DNA of 64,000 nucleotides from Amborella trichopoda. Lineage: Eukaryota; Streptophyta; Magnoliopsida; Amborellales; Amborellaceae. The DNA is taken from NCBI RefSeq assembly GCF_000471905.2, contig NW_006494943.1, positions 6,433,634 to 6,497,633 of the forward strand. The letters are read 5' to 3'. Shown here in pieces: positions 22,947 to 36,800 of this stretch (its first letter is position 1; the number at the start of each line of letters is the position of its first letter). The notes under the pieces were generated by a model. That model was given only the letters and a program-made list of their open reading frames with translations. It did not search any database and had not been told where the DNA came from. Made by a program: the position numbers and the translations under genes.

Positions 22947-24800
22947 GTTGATGCTTTTATACAAACCTTTTTCTTTATATATTACCTGGTTTAAAATGTC
23001 TCCCAAGTATTTTGAATAGTCGGTAATGATGATCCCACACCTAGAAAAAGTGGAAGGATACTGAGTCCCCCAAAACGAAACCACGATTAGCAAGCAACTC
23101 AAAAATGACACGATTGGCACACAAAGGTGTGTTTCTTTGTCCAACAATTGAACCAAGTACATATTTACCAGCAAAATTTGGGTGAGAAATGGGGATTCAA
23201 GGAACACTCCATGTGATCTAGAGTTACTCAGAAAAATAATACCTTTGGAGGTACGATGAGATGGGAAAAACATACACACTATACTCCGTTTATGAGACAT
23301 AGTCAATAGGTCTTAGATGACAAGGATCTTGTTAATAAACTCACTTGAGTTCCCAATAATAATGGAAGTTTTACTTTCCACATGAAATGGATAATGAAAG
23401 GCGAATAAACGATACCTTAGCAGCTCTGTGGAAAACACCGATTCATCAAACGCTTTCTTGGTTCTCATGGTTAGTCCACCAAAAGCGGCAAGTTACAAAA
23501 GTGGGGTGCAAAGATGGTAACTCCAATTGAGCAACATGTCATATGTGCAATGCCAATAATGAGAGCCACAACCCCTATTTATCTTATGCAACTGGTGAAG
23601 AACCCACTCAAACCCAGATCTTACTTTGCAAAAAAAAAACACACACAATAACACTCAAAACCCACATAAAGTAGAATCCAATACTATTGAAGGGCCCAAT
23701 TTAAGAACATAAAGCCCTGGTTTATATGTTTAAACATAACCCCCGGACCAGGATTCATATAGCCAACCCCTAATAGTTGGGAAGAGGCTCTGATGATGAC
23801 AATGATAAGATGACGACATTTACCTCGTGTCCATATGGGCATCCCTGAAAAATGTAAAAGGAATGATCTCGACAACTGCCACTGTAGCCCACGTGAATAC
23901 AAACATAACTCAAAAACTATCATCTTTGAGGGATTTGAGGACCCAAAATCTGTGATCCATTCCCGAGACCTCCAAGACTAAGATCCCAAAGAGAGAGAAT
24001 TAGTATGATAAAAATGCTTCATATTGACTTCTCTTTCAACATGTAATGTACACTATCCATTTCAGGATCTTGCCCAGACAATCATTTCATCATCTGATGG
24101 ATTTTGAGGCATAGTTGTAGTCAGCTACTACAACCGCAACTGATTACAACCACATTTGTACAAAAACCAGACCCATAATTTAATTTCAAAATAGGAGTTG
24201 AGACCCATAAGTAATACACAGCATTTGGCTCAGCATCTTTGAAAATTCCAGAACCACAAGGGGCTATCATTTTGAAAAGTATACTGTTCCCAAAACTCTT
24301 TTGGGTGCCCATTCTGGAGTGCACCACCTGCAATTTGTCTAAATGACTTTAGTTTTTGGGTTCATTTAAGTGATCAGCCCTCAATATTAGGCTTGGCCCA
24401 AGAGCTTAGTTTGGGAAAGCTTCCAGAATCCATTTCAGGGTGTAAGACGTGTGATGGTGGCTAATGCTAGGTGGTTTGGGACACAGTGCCACTGTTATTG
24501 TAATGCAAAACAACCTAAGTTTTTCGCTGTTCTATTTGTAAACGGGTTGGGACGCGGGACCCCTTTAAACTGAATGGTGCTCATGAAAGGCGACAGAGTG
24601 CCGAACATAAGCCATTACACGCATAAGCAATTGCCTATCCCAAACAGGGATTTAAGTTTCCAAACAACCATAAAGGAACAGGCTATCATGCATAACTTTT
24701 TTCTTTATCCTTCTACCTCAAAAAGAGTTTCTGACAGAAGAAAAGCATGAAGATATCATACTGATAACAGGACAAACCTTGTTGATATGATTAGGCCAAT
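22947..24800. other. Intergenic and 3' flank of the aminotransferase-like gene
   Basis: No gene recognised. Reading frames at 22935-23306 and 23684-23923 (minus) resemble nothing known to me. The part next to 24800 is expected to include the 3' UTR of the minus-strand gene. A possible SINE tail is listed separately. Confidence 0.45.
23750..23812 (+). mobile_element. Possible SINE (Au-like) 3' end
   Basis: The phrase ATAGCCAACCCCTAATAGTT followed by GGGAAGAGGCTCTGATGATG resembles the conserved 3' end of the plant Au SINE (TAGCCGACCCC ... GGGATAAGGCTT plus a short trinucleotide tail). Upstream SINE boxes were not identified, so this is tentative. Confidence 0.4.
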
Positions 24801-24860
24801 TTAGATGAGAAAATTGTGTATTGGGTACCCTTCAGTACTCATTCGCTCCATTATGCCTAT
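24801..24860 (-). CDS. Aminotransferase-like gene, exon 8 with stop codon
   Basis: Acceptor TTTTGCAG|ATAGGC. Encodes IGIMERMSTEGYPIHNFLI and a TAA at 24803-24801. The GYPI near the C-terminus is a family hallmark. Confidence 0.85.
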   Translation of the reverse strand: MGIMERMSTEGYPIHNFLI

Positions 24861-27800
24861 CTGCAAAAGCAGCATCAATCAATTGAAAATATATTCAATA
24901 AGAAACTGTACTGAGAAGAAAACAAATGCTGTAACACATGATCCATCTTCAGTGTTTCCACTTGTTTAAACCATCCACTCTTTGTTTTCTAAGACATGCC
25001 CACAGTGACACCATAGTTTGATAGTCCCAGAACAAAGAGTTCAACTGTGAGTCAAACTGTTCTTATTTTGTTTCAGTAGTCGTCATTGGTTTTCTCCTCC
25101 AGGATTTCATCAATTATTTTCCTATTGGTGCCAAAGACCCGTATATTACAAATTTGAGACAAAGCATAATAGCTCAAGAAAGAAGAGAAGCCATGATCAC
25201 AGATAATAGAACAGAAACATTAACTATCTGATTAAGTTGGCACTCCAAGTGCATTAACTATCTGTATCTGTTTCAAAAAAGAAAATGCGCACACACACAC
25301 ACAGGTTTGGCCATTTATAGAAATGACATAGCCACTTGAATAGACTATTTAATTCAATTTTATAGGGACAACATGAACTGGAATGTTACATCGACGAAAA
25401 TTGAAAAATTGGGTAGTCTACGTCTGTGGTTAAGTTTTATGTGATACACTAATCTGTTGGCAGAAATTGGCCGTGAAAATTACATGGATATGGCTGAGTG
25501 CTGCAAAAGGTGTCCAACTAACTCTCGACCCTACTGAAACCAGGAAGGGGGACTAATTAACCCACTTTTGGCGTTATTAACTAATGACCGCCGAAAATCC
25601 GCCAAAAATAAAGGAATATGGATCAATGTTGGCCAAGAATTGCAAATTATTTTCTGATTGTGCTTTAATTTGTTGAGGATTTAAAATCTGATAAAAAAAA
25701 AAAACCAGCCAAAAACCTGCAATACTTATAGGTTGTGGTTTGTATAGAGCCCAGGCTCTAAACAATCAAATTAGAGCCTACCTTCAAATAGTGTCGAGAA
25801 ATGTGGTTTCAATATTGAAAATCTTTGTGATAGCCTTAAAATATATTTTCATATTTATTTATAAAGTTTAAAGCTTCAAAAATAGTATAGATCAACATAT
25901 CTACGAAAACTTGAAAATCGACGGTCTAAAAATGCATTACAAAATACACTGTTTCCAAAACTTGCAATCCATTTTTTTTTCATGTCCATACATCTTGATG
26001 TCGAGATGATCAATTTGAAGATATTTGGGCATCAAAACAACCTCGTCTAGTGAAATTTTTGAGGTAGGCTCAAATTTGATTGTTTAAAGCCACGGCTATA
26101 AACTTGTACCATACTTATAATAGGGAAACTTTTTGATGAGTTTTCATCCAAAATCCAGAACTTAAACCTTGGGATCTCGAGTGAATTTCATCACCATATA
26201 TTTCATTTAAACTTCAATAAAATTCAGATCTTGATAATTCTAGAAGGATTTCATCAAATTTCAGCCAAACTTTCAATCATGTGCTGCAAAACACTCAATC
26301 ATGGCTCTGATTATCAGGTAAAAATCATGGCCATTAGCAAAATCAACATTAACATTTACACCCATAAAAGAACAAAGGATAATGCAGCCTTCCGATTAAT
26401 GCAATGATGTCAGTGCTATTACAAAAGTAACAGCATGATTATTACCTGTATCTCCGAGGTTATCAGCCCTGGTCCCTGATTAGCAATTCAAACATCATCC
26501 AAGGAGAACAAGGTTAAGTAGTACTCCAAGTATGCCAATATTGGACGGCATTGTTATAAAGGTCAAGCACATTCACCTCAAAATGTATCTCTTCCCATGA
26601 TAAGTCTTTGTAGCTTTTTATATGCAATTTGTCCCAAGTACAAGGAGCTTGAATGCTCTCCACATGCTGCAGGATTCTCAAGCTATCTTGGCCACACACA
26701 TAAGTTTCCAAGAATTCACATAGAAAACGAACATAGACTTAGCTGGAGAGGCCAATTGGATTATACCACACATTGAAATAGAAAGTCAAACCAGATTGTT
26801 TTGCTTGTTGTTATCCTGGTGCCAGTATCAGCGTTATTTTAACCATGGAGAATGTTGCTAAATACAATTACTACAATTACGCTACTTAATTGTTGGGAGC
26901 ATGGGGATTGTCCTTAACTTTGTATACATACAGTTTTTAGTCTCACGTCCAAGATTTTCTAGGCACTAACATCCTTTCTATGCACCACTCGCACTTAGCA
27001 CTCAAGTCGTCTTTTTAAGAAAGAAGGGAGGATGGGTTTTCAATGGTGCACCTTCTCTTTTCCCTTGCCTTTCGAAATATGTCCCGACCCAAGGTTCCAT
27101 TGGCGATTCTCGCCAGCCATTCTTGATCCCTCAAGATGATCCTTACCAAAAAATTCCAAAAGTGCGGGCAGTGTTGAGAAAATTTAGAGAGAAAAAGAGA
27201 TGGAGAATGGTGGAAATGGAAAACCCATGAGATGGAGAATCATGTCGTCTGGCACAGAGAAACCATCGAAACAGTGACCTCCAACTTTCACTTTTCCAGC
27301 CAAATTCGGCCCAAAATCCCTGGAAAAATTGAGAAAAATCAAATTAAAGTGAAAATTGATGCATTCAAGCATTTAAGCCAGCATTTCAAGGAAAGTGTGC
27401 CTCACAGCACCAAACCCGCACGCCCCTAGGTGAGTCCACTTTGCCTGCTTCGCAAGCTCCATGGGGGCACCAAAGCTGAACATGCATACCACTCTTTTAT
27501 AAAAATACCCCTACAAAATGAACAAACTGCACTTTCAAAATGACCATTTTTTCAAGGGCATTTTCATCACCTTTTTGCATTCCAAGATTGCCAAGTGTTA
27601 GATTACCCTCAAGCACCCATTACTCCCAATGGAGCTCTTTATCTATAGAAATCATGGGTAACAGTTGTAGAGATATGGTTCTCTCACTCTAATCGTTCTT
27701 GCTCATTGTTTGAGGTGCCTTGGCTCCATGGGTAGCCTTTGCAAGGATACCCTGACCTAGGCCCTGCAAACCCAGTCCCCCCTCTCTATTTGCTTTTTGG

Positions 27801-30800
27801 TCCCCCTATCTAGTCCAACTCTGTATTACAGGTGCTGACCAGGTTTTCAGAGAGATCTTTAACAAGTGTTTGGGTGAATTTCTCCACTCTTGTATCCACC
27901 CTCAACTTCAGCAATGTTTGAACTTGTTGTAATCGCTTGGTCTGCTCATTTTCTTCATTTTCGTGCTATTTTGTGTAATTTAAGATAGAGGAAGGACAAG
28001 AAAAGGTAGATCCGTAGTTGAACAAGTCCATGTGTAGCATTTGGGAAGGCCACTATTGAGGCATGCTCAGTTTTTTATTATATTCCAATGGGTGATTTGT
28101 TTGCATGTTTAGTGTTACATTTTGTGGATTAAGTTTGGTTTTGCCTGATTTTCTATCACTCCTTTCCTTGCCCCGTGTTCAATATCATCAAACCCAAAAG
28201 GAAAAATCATACTCAGTTTTGCATGTTATGGTTCTCAGTATCAAATGCTTATGTATTGAGTATGGCCCAACACTAGAAGTCCGAAAAAGAAAGCATAACC
28301 AAAAATAATCCACAAAGCTAATACACTTAGCATGCAATAAATAACTTATAGAAATACAGTCAAACGCTAAGCATGCAGCAATTTATAGACACCCCAAATC
28401 CAACAGCAAATTCGCTGTTTCTTGTTTCCCCCAACTTGCATAATACAAAATATCATTAAAAGAAGGGAATGAGCTCAACAAGCAACCTTGATAAGCTCTC
28501 AAACAATCCTAAAGTCGAGTATTGAAACAATTGATAGAGAATCTTGCACAAACACTTGTCGAATGCAAAGGAGAAAGACCTTATGTTCAACCATACACAA
28601 ACTTTATGCTCAGCACATAGTGCATGAGGGATTCCACATTTACTATACCGAAACATGATGAACTTCAAGAAAGAGAAGACAAAGAAGCCAATACCAATGC
28701 TAACATGCTTACTTGTAACAAAAGCCTCTTCCCAGGTGTCACGCTTGGACCATGATGGTGCAACTTCTAAAAGGGAGATGCCCTTACAGAAGCAAACTCT
28801 GCATGAATTTCTAGGATTTAGCCTAAAGACAAGCATTCAATATACAATTATAATGTGGAAAATTGCAAATGCAGACAGAATAAGGTCAATAGAAACAAAT
28901 ACACAGTCACAAACAATGAAACAGAACAAGCATGTGAGAGAGCGCATGCACACATTAAGAAAACAGAGGGAAAGTGTTCGAGTGGGTAAGGATGGAGAAC
29001 TTTCTACACGATAAATGTGCTTATTTAAATATGACAAGGGATCATCATAAACTACAAAAAGGGCTGTTATTGATGACTGTTTCATGCTGGATCAGACAGT
29101 CAATTACAGTGAAAAAATTATTCAAACTCTAGTATTATGTTCATGACACATAACTTCTAATTCCCAGCCTTTGTTTTATGCCAAATCCCATGCATAATCT
29201 AATTTTCACCAAGAGATTTACACTTCTATTGAATGGAAATAAATTGTGCAAAAGTATACTCATCAATGCCGCTAGGGAATAAGATCAATTGTTGGGTTCA
29301 AATCATTTTGTCATGGAACGGTTATTTCCGAAGCACATGGAAGTAATAGTGTATAATGGGTATAATTGATCCCAAACAATTAACTATATCATTTTCATGT
29401 AAGCTGTTTTCCAAGTATCAGAGTAAAAATTCGAGTTCAGTCAGACATTTTCCACAAAGAAAATGGCCCCAGAGACCATGAACCCTCTAGATGAGCCAAT
29501 GAAAGGATTAATTACCAAATGGACACCGTATTGCTTTGGAAATATCCAAATTTCTTGAATTATAAAGACCAGTTTGGTTAAGGAAACAAATTTTCAATTG
29601 GAATAACATCTTGGCTGACTATATGAACTTACTCAATTACCAGTTGGCGTAAGATACCGGGGAGAACACCATCACTTATAGGAGCAGTTTGTACTTCATA
29701 AAGATCCCATCTCCCACTACCAGATTTGTAATCATGGATGGAAGAGCGCATGTCCTACATTTGTAAGAGGAGCAAGCTGAAATAAGACTAAAAATATGAT
29801 TAAAGATAAAAATTTACTGGTATAACTTGGAAATCAAGACATCTTTTCTGAACCCAAAAGAGAAAATTATGACTAACTTGTCATGTAATGCAAGTGATAA
29901 ACTAAATAATAGAACTGAAGTTTGTTCATTTTTAAAAGCCGTGTTAAAAACTAAGGACCTGGGTGGGGACTCACTAGAGTCCCTATTACCACACACCTAA
30001 CCAATCTTGCAAAAGACCTAGAAAGTCCAAGCATGCATAGGGATCCAACTCACTGTGATCCAGATTGGTTAGAAAGTTGAACAAGACAAGGTCCATCTCA
30101 CCAGGACAGTAGAGTTCCTCCCACTCTTCAACACCCTGAGTTGATGATTCCAATGGACTCCAGTTCTAAACGGGGGACTGAGTGCCCAGGCTTTTATTTT
30201 CCACTCCTCAAGGCCGTGTAATTGGGGGTTATGCGAGCAAAATCTGCCTCCAAGGTAAGTTTCAACAGATCAATCGCTCAGATTTTTGGGGTGTTGCTCA
30301 GTCACTAAATGGTGCTTACTATCTTCTTGTGTAAATCTTATTATTATTATTATTTAATAATAACGTTATGTACCCCTTTGTGGTTATCTTGATTGATAAC
30401 TTTGTGACTTTCATTTGACCACCATCTATACTTTGATTGGTATATAAGGGGATGGCATCCTTCCTGGTTATTTCATCCTTTCCCCATCGCTTGAAATCCT
30501 ACCCTTCCCTATGCCTTCCATCGAATGCTACATGATATCTACCCCTTCCTCCTCTAGCCTCACCATCCTCTTCCTTTGCTATACCTTCCTCTGCCAGTGC
30601 CTTCTGTATTTCTGCTCCATTCCTTTATGTATTTTTTTTGTTTTTATTTCTCCATATTTTCTAACTCTGTCGAATGTCTTTTACCATCATTGCATCTATC
30701 TGTTCCCTTGCTCCTTCCTTCTCCCAATCTCCAAGCCTGAGTGATCATGATAGCCTCAACTACATCAATTCTAGATCATGCTGTGGATGTGCAACAATAG

Positions 30801-33800
30801 TGTCCCTGGAATATCTCACAAATGAGTCTCTCTAATTGCTGCCAAGATCCTTTTTTTGTTAAAATTAGCTTCCTTCTGAAAACCATTTTCATTGATTTTA
30901 GTATTGGCTGCTACAGGTCTTACCTTTCATTTACGTGAAGAAATCCATATAAATTTCCACCATATGTCGCCTCTTTTTGCAGATGGAGGGAGGAAAAGAA
31001 TCTCTTATTTTTTCCTTCTATAACAAAATGGCCTTACTATGTCTGAAAGGAAATCTTGTAAAAGATAGGTAAACACAAGGTTGATTGCTAGAAGTCACAG
31101 AAATATGGGGACGTACATACAGTTAGCAGCAAATTTAGAATACGTTATGGTCCAAAAGAAACAATCTTTATTTTTTGGTTGGTGATTTCAAAATACTTCA
31201 TAGAGAACGGCATGAGTTTAATGTAATTCTACGGGTACAACATGGCAGAAAACATCGCATAATGTTGCAGATGGTTATCAATATATTCATTATAATAGCA
31301 CAATGTGTAGTACTAATGCCCTTTTATTGTTTTTGGTTGTATTTTCCATTATTTTGAAAATGCCATGTAAAAAAGGAAGATAATCAAAAATATTTTACTA
31401 TTATGTAGTTGCCTCACTTGTTACATTACAGATATCCATGACATGGGTGGATCAAACGTGGTCAACCCATCTAGCACAAACTACCACCAAACAGCATGAG
31501 ACAACAGGCCTCCAAATTGGATCTAGAAAAACCAACACTGATCTATAATCCATGTGAATATGTAGATATGCAAACCAGGAAAGAACTATTAAATGGGGGC
31601 TCCTTATCCCCACCATGTAGGAACAGATATTTAAAGACCCAGAACCCCAACATATACATGTGTAGCAATAAGGATCTTGTCCTAAAATGTCAACAACTCT
31701 TAGCAGGAATATTCTCGTCTTATGTACATGCAGCACAGTATAATATTTATTATCCTGTACATTCGTCATTATACAAGTTTATCATGTACATAAAATCATT
31801 TCTATCATTTTGTAACTACCTACATATGTACCTCAAAAATTATTTGACAACTTCCCTCATTCAAAGGAAGCTATTCTTCAAGTTGAGATGATTGCTAGCA
31901 CTGTCTTCGACTGGCATGGCTTAAAACCACATCATGCCAGGTCTAAAAGGGGAAGAAGGCAACAAGGAGACTGCCCAGCTTGTTTAATGCTTTTGCAAGG
32001 TGGTTAAAGCCCTTTTTAGGTTGTCCATTTAACATAAAGAGTTATCAATGTTATCCCCACCCAATCTATGGTCCTTTCCAATGAATATAGGAGATCGTCT
32101 GTACCATGTAAATATATGTTCAGAATTTCCTTGGGACATTTCATTCAGTTTTGTGGGTAAACTATCACATTCTACCATTTGCTAATGAAAACCAGTGCCG
32201 TGAAAAATAAGAGAGGGAATCATAAGCACAAAAGTATCCAACCAAAGTAAAATAAGAACAATAGCCATTGCCATCCAATACATACAATACAAAATCTAGT
32301 ATTTGAAACTCCAACTACTTGCCTTGCGACAAACAACAAAAAAGTTTGTCACATTGCCTTCCAATATTTGATCTCCATTGTTTGATAACAGGAGTTCAGT
32401 CACTCTAGGAGGCCTGAGCTTTTCCAAGTATTTCCTTGTCCTGCATGTGTGCTTGCATGTCTTAAATAGATGCTATTCATAGTTAATTGCAGAAAATAAA
32501 ATGCGAAAAATAAAGTTCAATGAAATATAAACTGAAAAGCAAAAAGGAAATATGCATGTATAGGCATGGTACAGTGGATATTTTTCTTGCTGAACATAGA
32601 TACAGATAAGCATTACCTCAAGACACAAAACAATTAGATGCTTAATACAGACAAGCACAATTAGAAGCTTAATATAGACAAGAACAATAACTGTCATTAC
32701 CTTGTGCTGAGAGGCATTGTTTCAAAAAATGGCTCACCCAGCACCTACGCGGCCACCTAGGCCCCCAAGAGGCCATAGGCCACTCGCCTAAGCCTGGTGG
32801 GCCCTCTTGGGTTAAAGTTCCTAAGCGCCCGCCCAGGAAGGCAATGTGGGCACCTAGTAGAAGCCCAACGCCCAGTCCTGGGCGGGAGCCCGAGAACTTA
32901 CATTAAAACGGCAGAATTGTTTGTGTTTTTTTCCTTTTGTGGGGACATTTTGGGTCATTTTGAACTGTGAAAAGGGGTGTTCTAACCCCTCAGTAAAAAA
33001 CTATTCATATGCCTTAGAAACACCCAAAATTGATGGATTTTGTGATTTTTTTGAAACGAGAAAATTTTGAGAAGTCCGTAGAATCATCCAACAATACCAT
33101 ATCTTATCACAATCAATTTTGGGATCCAAATGAGGTTCTTAGAAGACTTTTGGGGTGGTATTGAGCTTGTTGGACAACCGAAAAATTGAGGATAAAACAC
33201 CAAAACATCAAATAACCCCTCTTTCTTTTCATTTGTATAGCATCTTTTTGTACAACATCATTTTGTATTGGTCATTTGGTCTCATTGGAGACTTGCAGTC
33301 CATGAGTATGACTGTATGAAATATGAACTATAGATTATGGGCATAGACCAGTGTTTTCAAATGTGACCGCATTGCCGCATATGCAGCCGCATCAAGCGCT
33401 ATGCGCTGCCCAGCGCATCGCACATGACCGCATATGCGGTTTGGAGAGATGAGCCCGCATACGCACCGCATCTCTCCACATTAGAGCCACATCCCGCATC
33501 GAGCGCATCAGGCCACATAATCTGTCCGCCATTTTTTCAGAAACTAAACCCCTCAAGAAGGGGTAATAAGGTCATTTTGACCTTCAAAAATGGGGGGAAA
33601 GGGTTTGGGGGGGTATTAAACCCCCCTAAACATCATTTTGCAGCCACATCTGTAGCTTTTATTGGATCGATTGAATCAAAAAAAAAAATTGGGCAGAAAT
33701 TTTATTTGTTGAAGTTCTTCAATTTGTGCATTTCTTGATGCTTGGTTGTTGATTAGTATTTGAAATTTTGAATTTTAGAATCTCATTCTCAAGTCTTAAG

Positions 33801-36800
33801 AAATGATGATGCATTTGTTGATGCTTGGTTGTTGATTAGTATTTGAAAATTTGAAATTTAAAATCTCATTCTCAAGACTTAAGAAATGATGATGATTGTA
33901 TTGACTACTCTTGAGCTTGACTTTCAAACTCTTTAATTTTCATGGATTTTTAGCTTGTACTATTTTGTAGCTTTTGCAGTTTGTGGTTGCAGATTTGTGC
34001 TTATGGTAGTTGATTGTTGAATGTTTTATGAAGCTAGTTTCAAGTTTCTAGTTTCTATTAGAGGATAGTGGATATATAATCTCTGACAACTAAGACTTGT
34101 GGAGTTAATGAATAAATTAAATACCTACTATCACATATATCACCTTTATATTTGTTTCTATGTATTAACCTATTCTTTTAAATTGCTTAGAATTGCTTTA
34201 TATTTATTGACCGCATCGCAGCGATGCACCCACATCCGGACGGCATCGAGCCACATCACCGCATCAGTCCCCCCCAAAGCTAATGGCCGCTTCCCACATT
34301 TTAAAACACTTGCATAGACACTAAAACACTAAGACCCTACACTATGTATTTGTTTTTTTTTTTACAAATTTTGTTATCCAAAGAAGTAAAATTTTAGTGA
34401 TTTTAACATGTTTCAACATTGAAGCGCATGTATTGTTAGTTGGAATACATATAAAAGCATAAGTATACATATACATTTAACACATACATAGGCATATATC
34501 TTCATTTAGATAGCACATATATACATATATGTGTATATCTCAAACCTCTGGGCGCCTAAGGTTCTAGGCGGCTGCCTAGGTGCCGAGCGCCTAGGGACCA
34601 TCTTGCGTTTTCTTAAACCTTGATGAGAAGTCTTTTGATCCTTTAAAATATCAAAGAGTACAATGGAAAAGCAACTCTGGAGCAAGGCTCCCAAACCTCC
34701 TCTTTCGATTTCCTAACCTCGTAAGCCTCGGGAACGGCTAGGATCTGGCTCTATACTCATTACTTCGGCCCAGCAGGCCACAGGTGTTATCGTCAGGACT
34801 GGAGTCGACGCTTGCTAGAGCCGACATCCTGACATGTTCCAATACCGTTGAGAATCCTGCCCGGCCCTTTACCCCCCCTCGTCGACCCGATAAAGAACCC
34901 ATTCTCGATCGTTCGCCTGGCTTGCCTGCTTCGTTGCCGGGTTCCTCCCTCGGACCCGGCCCTTCCTCCTCGTCTGTCTTTGTTTCCCCTCCTGCCGTTT
35001 TTCTCCCTCCTTTGAATGCCACGTCCCCTGGCGAGCAGCCTTTTTTGAGCCTCGCATTTACTTCCCCTGCCCCAATTCTCTCTTCGGGTGCCACGTCCAC
35101 TGGCCCCGTTTTAACTCCCCCTGCCCCCTTTCTTCTCTCGAGTGCCACGTCTTCAAACGGCAGCCCTCAGCCGCCCACCTGTCGCACATGGCCTTACTGC
35201 CTCCGCCAACAACATGCTTCCCAAGTTCCTGCCCCCTCTCACCTACCTCCCCGTTCCTGCCACTTGATGCGCCTCCTTTTCTCTCCCCTCCACCTAAGGT
35301 AGCCTCTTCACCTACCCCTCTGCATGGTTATCCCCACCTTTCTCTCTCTCCTTTTGTTGCCCCTTCACCTTTGGGGGTACCTCGGCTTTCTCCCCTTCCC
35401 TCCATTTCGCTCCTGCCATCTTCTCTCCGCCACCTTCCTTCTTTGTCCAGCGCTGTTTTGGCCCCAGTGCCCCTTTCCTCCCTTCCCCTCGAACCTGCCC
35501 TGTCCTCCACCCATTCCCCTTCGATGGACAGCCCCCCTTTTCTCTCCAACTTTGAGGCTTCGCATGCCCCTACTCCTGTTTTCGCACCCTCCTCATTAGC
35601 CCCTTTTTCTTCCTCTTTCCCCACTCTGATATGGGTTAGCAGGATTCAATCCTCCCACCTTTTCTTCGATTCTCTCTGTCTGTTCCACCACTTTGTTTCT
35701 TACTCCCACTTCTTCACCTACCTTGCTCTCCCTACCCCTCTCCCCCCCTTCACCCTACCCTTCTCGTTGTTTCTCCACCCCCTCTCCCTCCCCCTGGGGA
35801 CCTGGACACACCTCCTTTGCCCATCCTGACACCTCCCCCCTCTCCCCTTCTTTCTCCTCCCCTGTTCCAACCTGACCCTTCCCTAGCTCCCTCCTACTCT
35901 ACCTCTCCCCCTCCTCCCCACCTTTCCTCCCCCTTTGAACCTTTTCCTTCATTTCCCTTTGACCGCTACCCCTCCTTTTCTCCTCTTCCCATTCCTCCGG
36001 AGCTGGCCTCAGACTCGCAGGACGACCTTGGCATGCTCGTCTCCCCTCCCTTGGCGAGTGACAATGATGAGGGGGTCAACGGGGATGGGCACGGTCGCGA
36101 CCTGGATAGAATGAGGGGACTATTTTGCATTATGGGCTTTCAGCATGATGGCCCTGAAGGTCCCACCCACCGGTTCTTCCTCGCAAACGCTCAGAGTCAA
36201 CAAGAGGTGAACTTTAAAGGAAAAAGGGAGCTCCTTAACCTTTTCTCATCTATATCTTATGGTGGCCCCTCCACTGTAGACTCCCCCATCTCTACCTCCT
36301 CTCCCCATTTGAGGCGGTCTGCTAGATTAATCTTTATCTCTTCTCCTCCTCTACCTCCGTGAAGATCCTCACATGTAACATTAGAGGCCTAGGACACCCT
36401 TCCAAAAGGGAGGCCGTCAAGGACCTGTCCTTGAAACACCGTCCCATTGTTCTTGCCCTCATTGAAACTAAACTACTCGAGTCTTCTCTCCACCTCATTC
36501 GCCAGGTATGGGGTAGGAGGCCTTGCTAGTGGGCCGTCCTACCTATAGTAGGGGCTTCAGGGGGAATCTAGGTGATCTGGGACCCCACAAAACACCTCCC
36601 ACAATCCTCACATATTGGGGATTTTTCTGTTACTATCCTCCTGTCTTGCATCTCAGATGGCTTAGAATGGAAAATCTCGGCCATTTATGGCCCCTGCGCT
36701 TCATCCCTACGGTCTCGCCTCTAGACTGAACTGGACTATGTGGCTTCCCTTTCCTCACCCAGCCTAGTGCTTGGGTGGAGATTTCAATATAACACGTTGG

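Noticed and set aside
22935-23923. Two minus-strand frames of 123 and 79 residues
   Set aside because: No recognisable domain, no splice-compatible neighbours, and plain AT-rich composition.
28655-29014. Plus-strand frame of 119 residues
   Set aside because: It is antisense to exon 5 of the aminotransferase-like gene and has no family resemblance.
31452-31891. Overlapping frames of 105 and 131 residues on opposite strands
   Set aside because: Within intron 3, no family resemblance, and opposite-strand overlap is expected by chance.
34738-35829. Antisense Gly/Arg/Lys-rich and alternative-frame Pro-rich frames
   Set aside because: By-products of the C-rich LINE segment; not expected to be separate genes.
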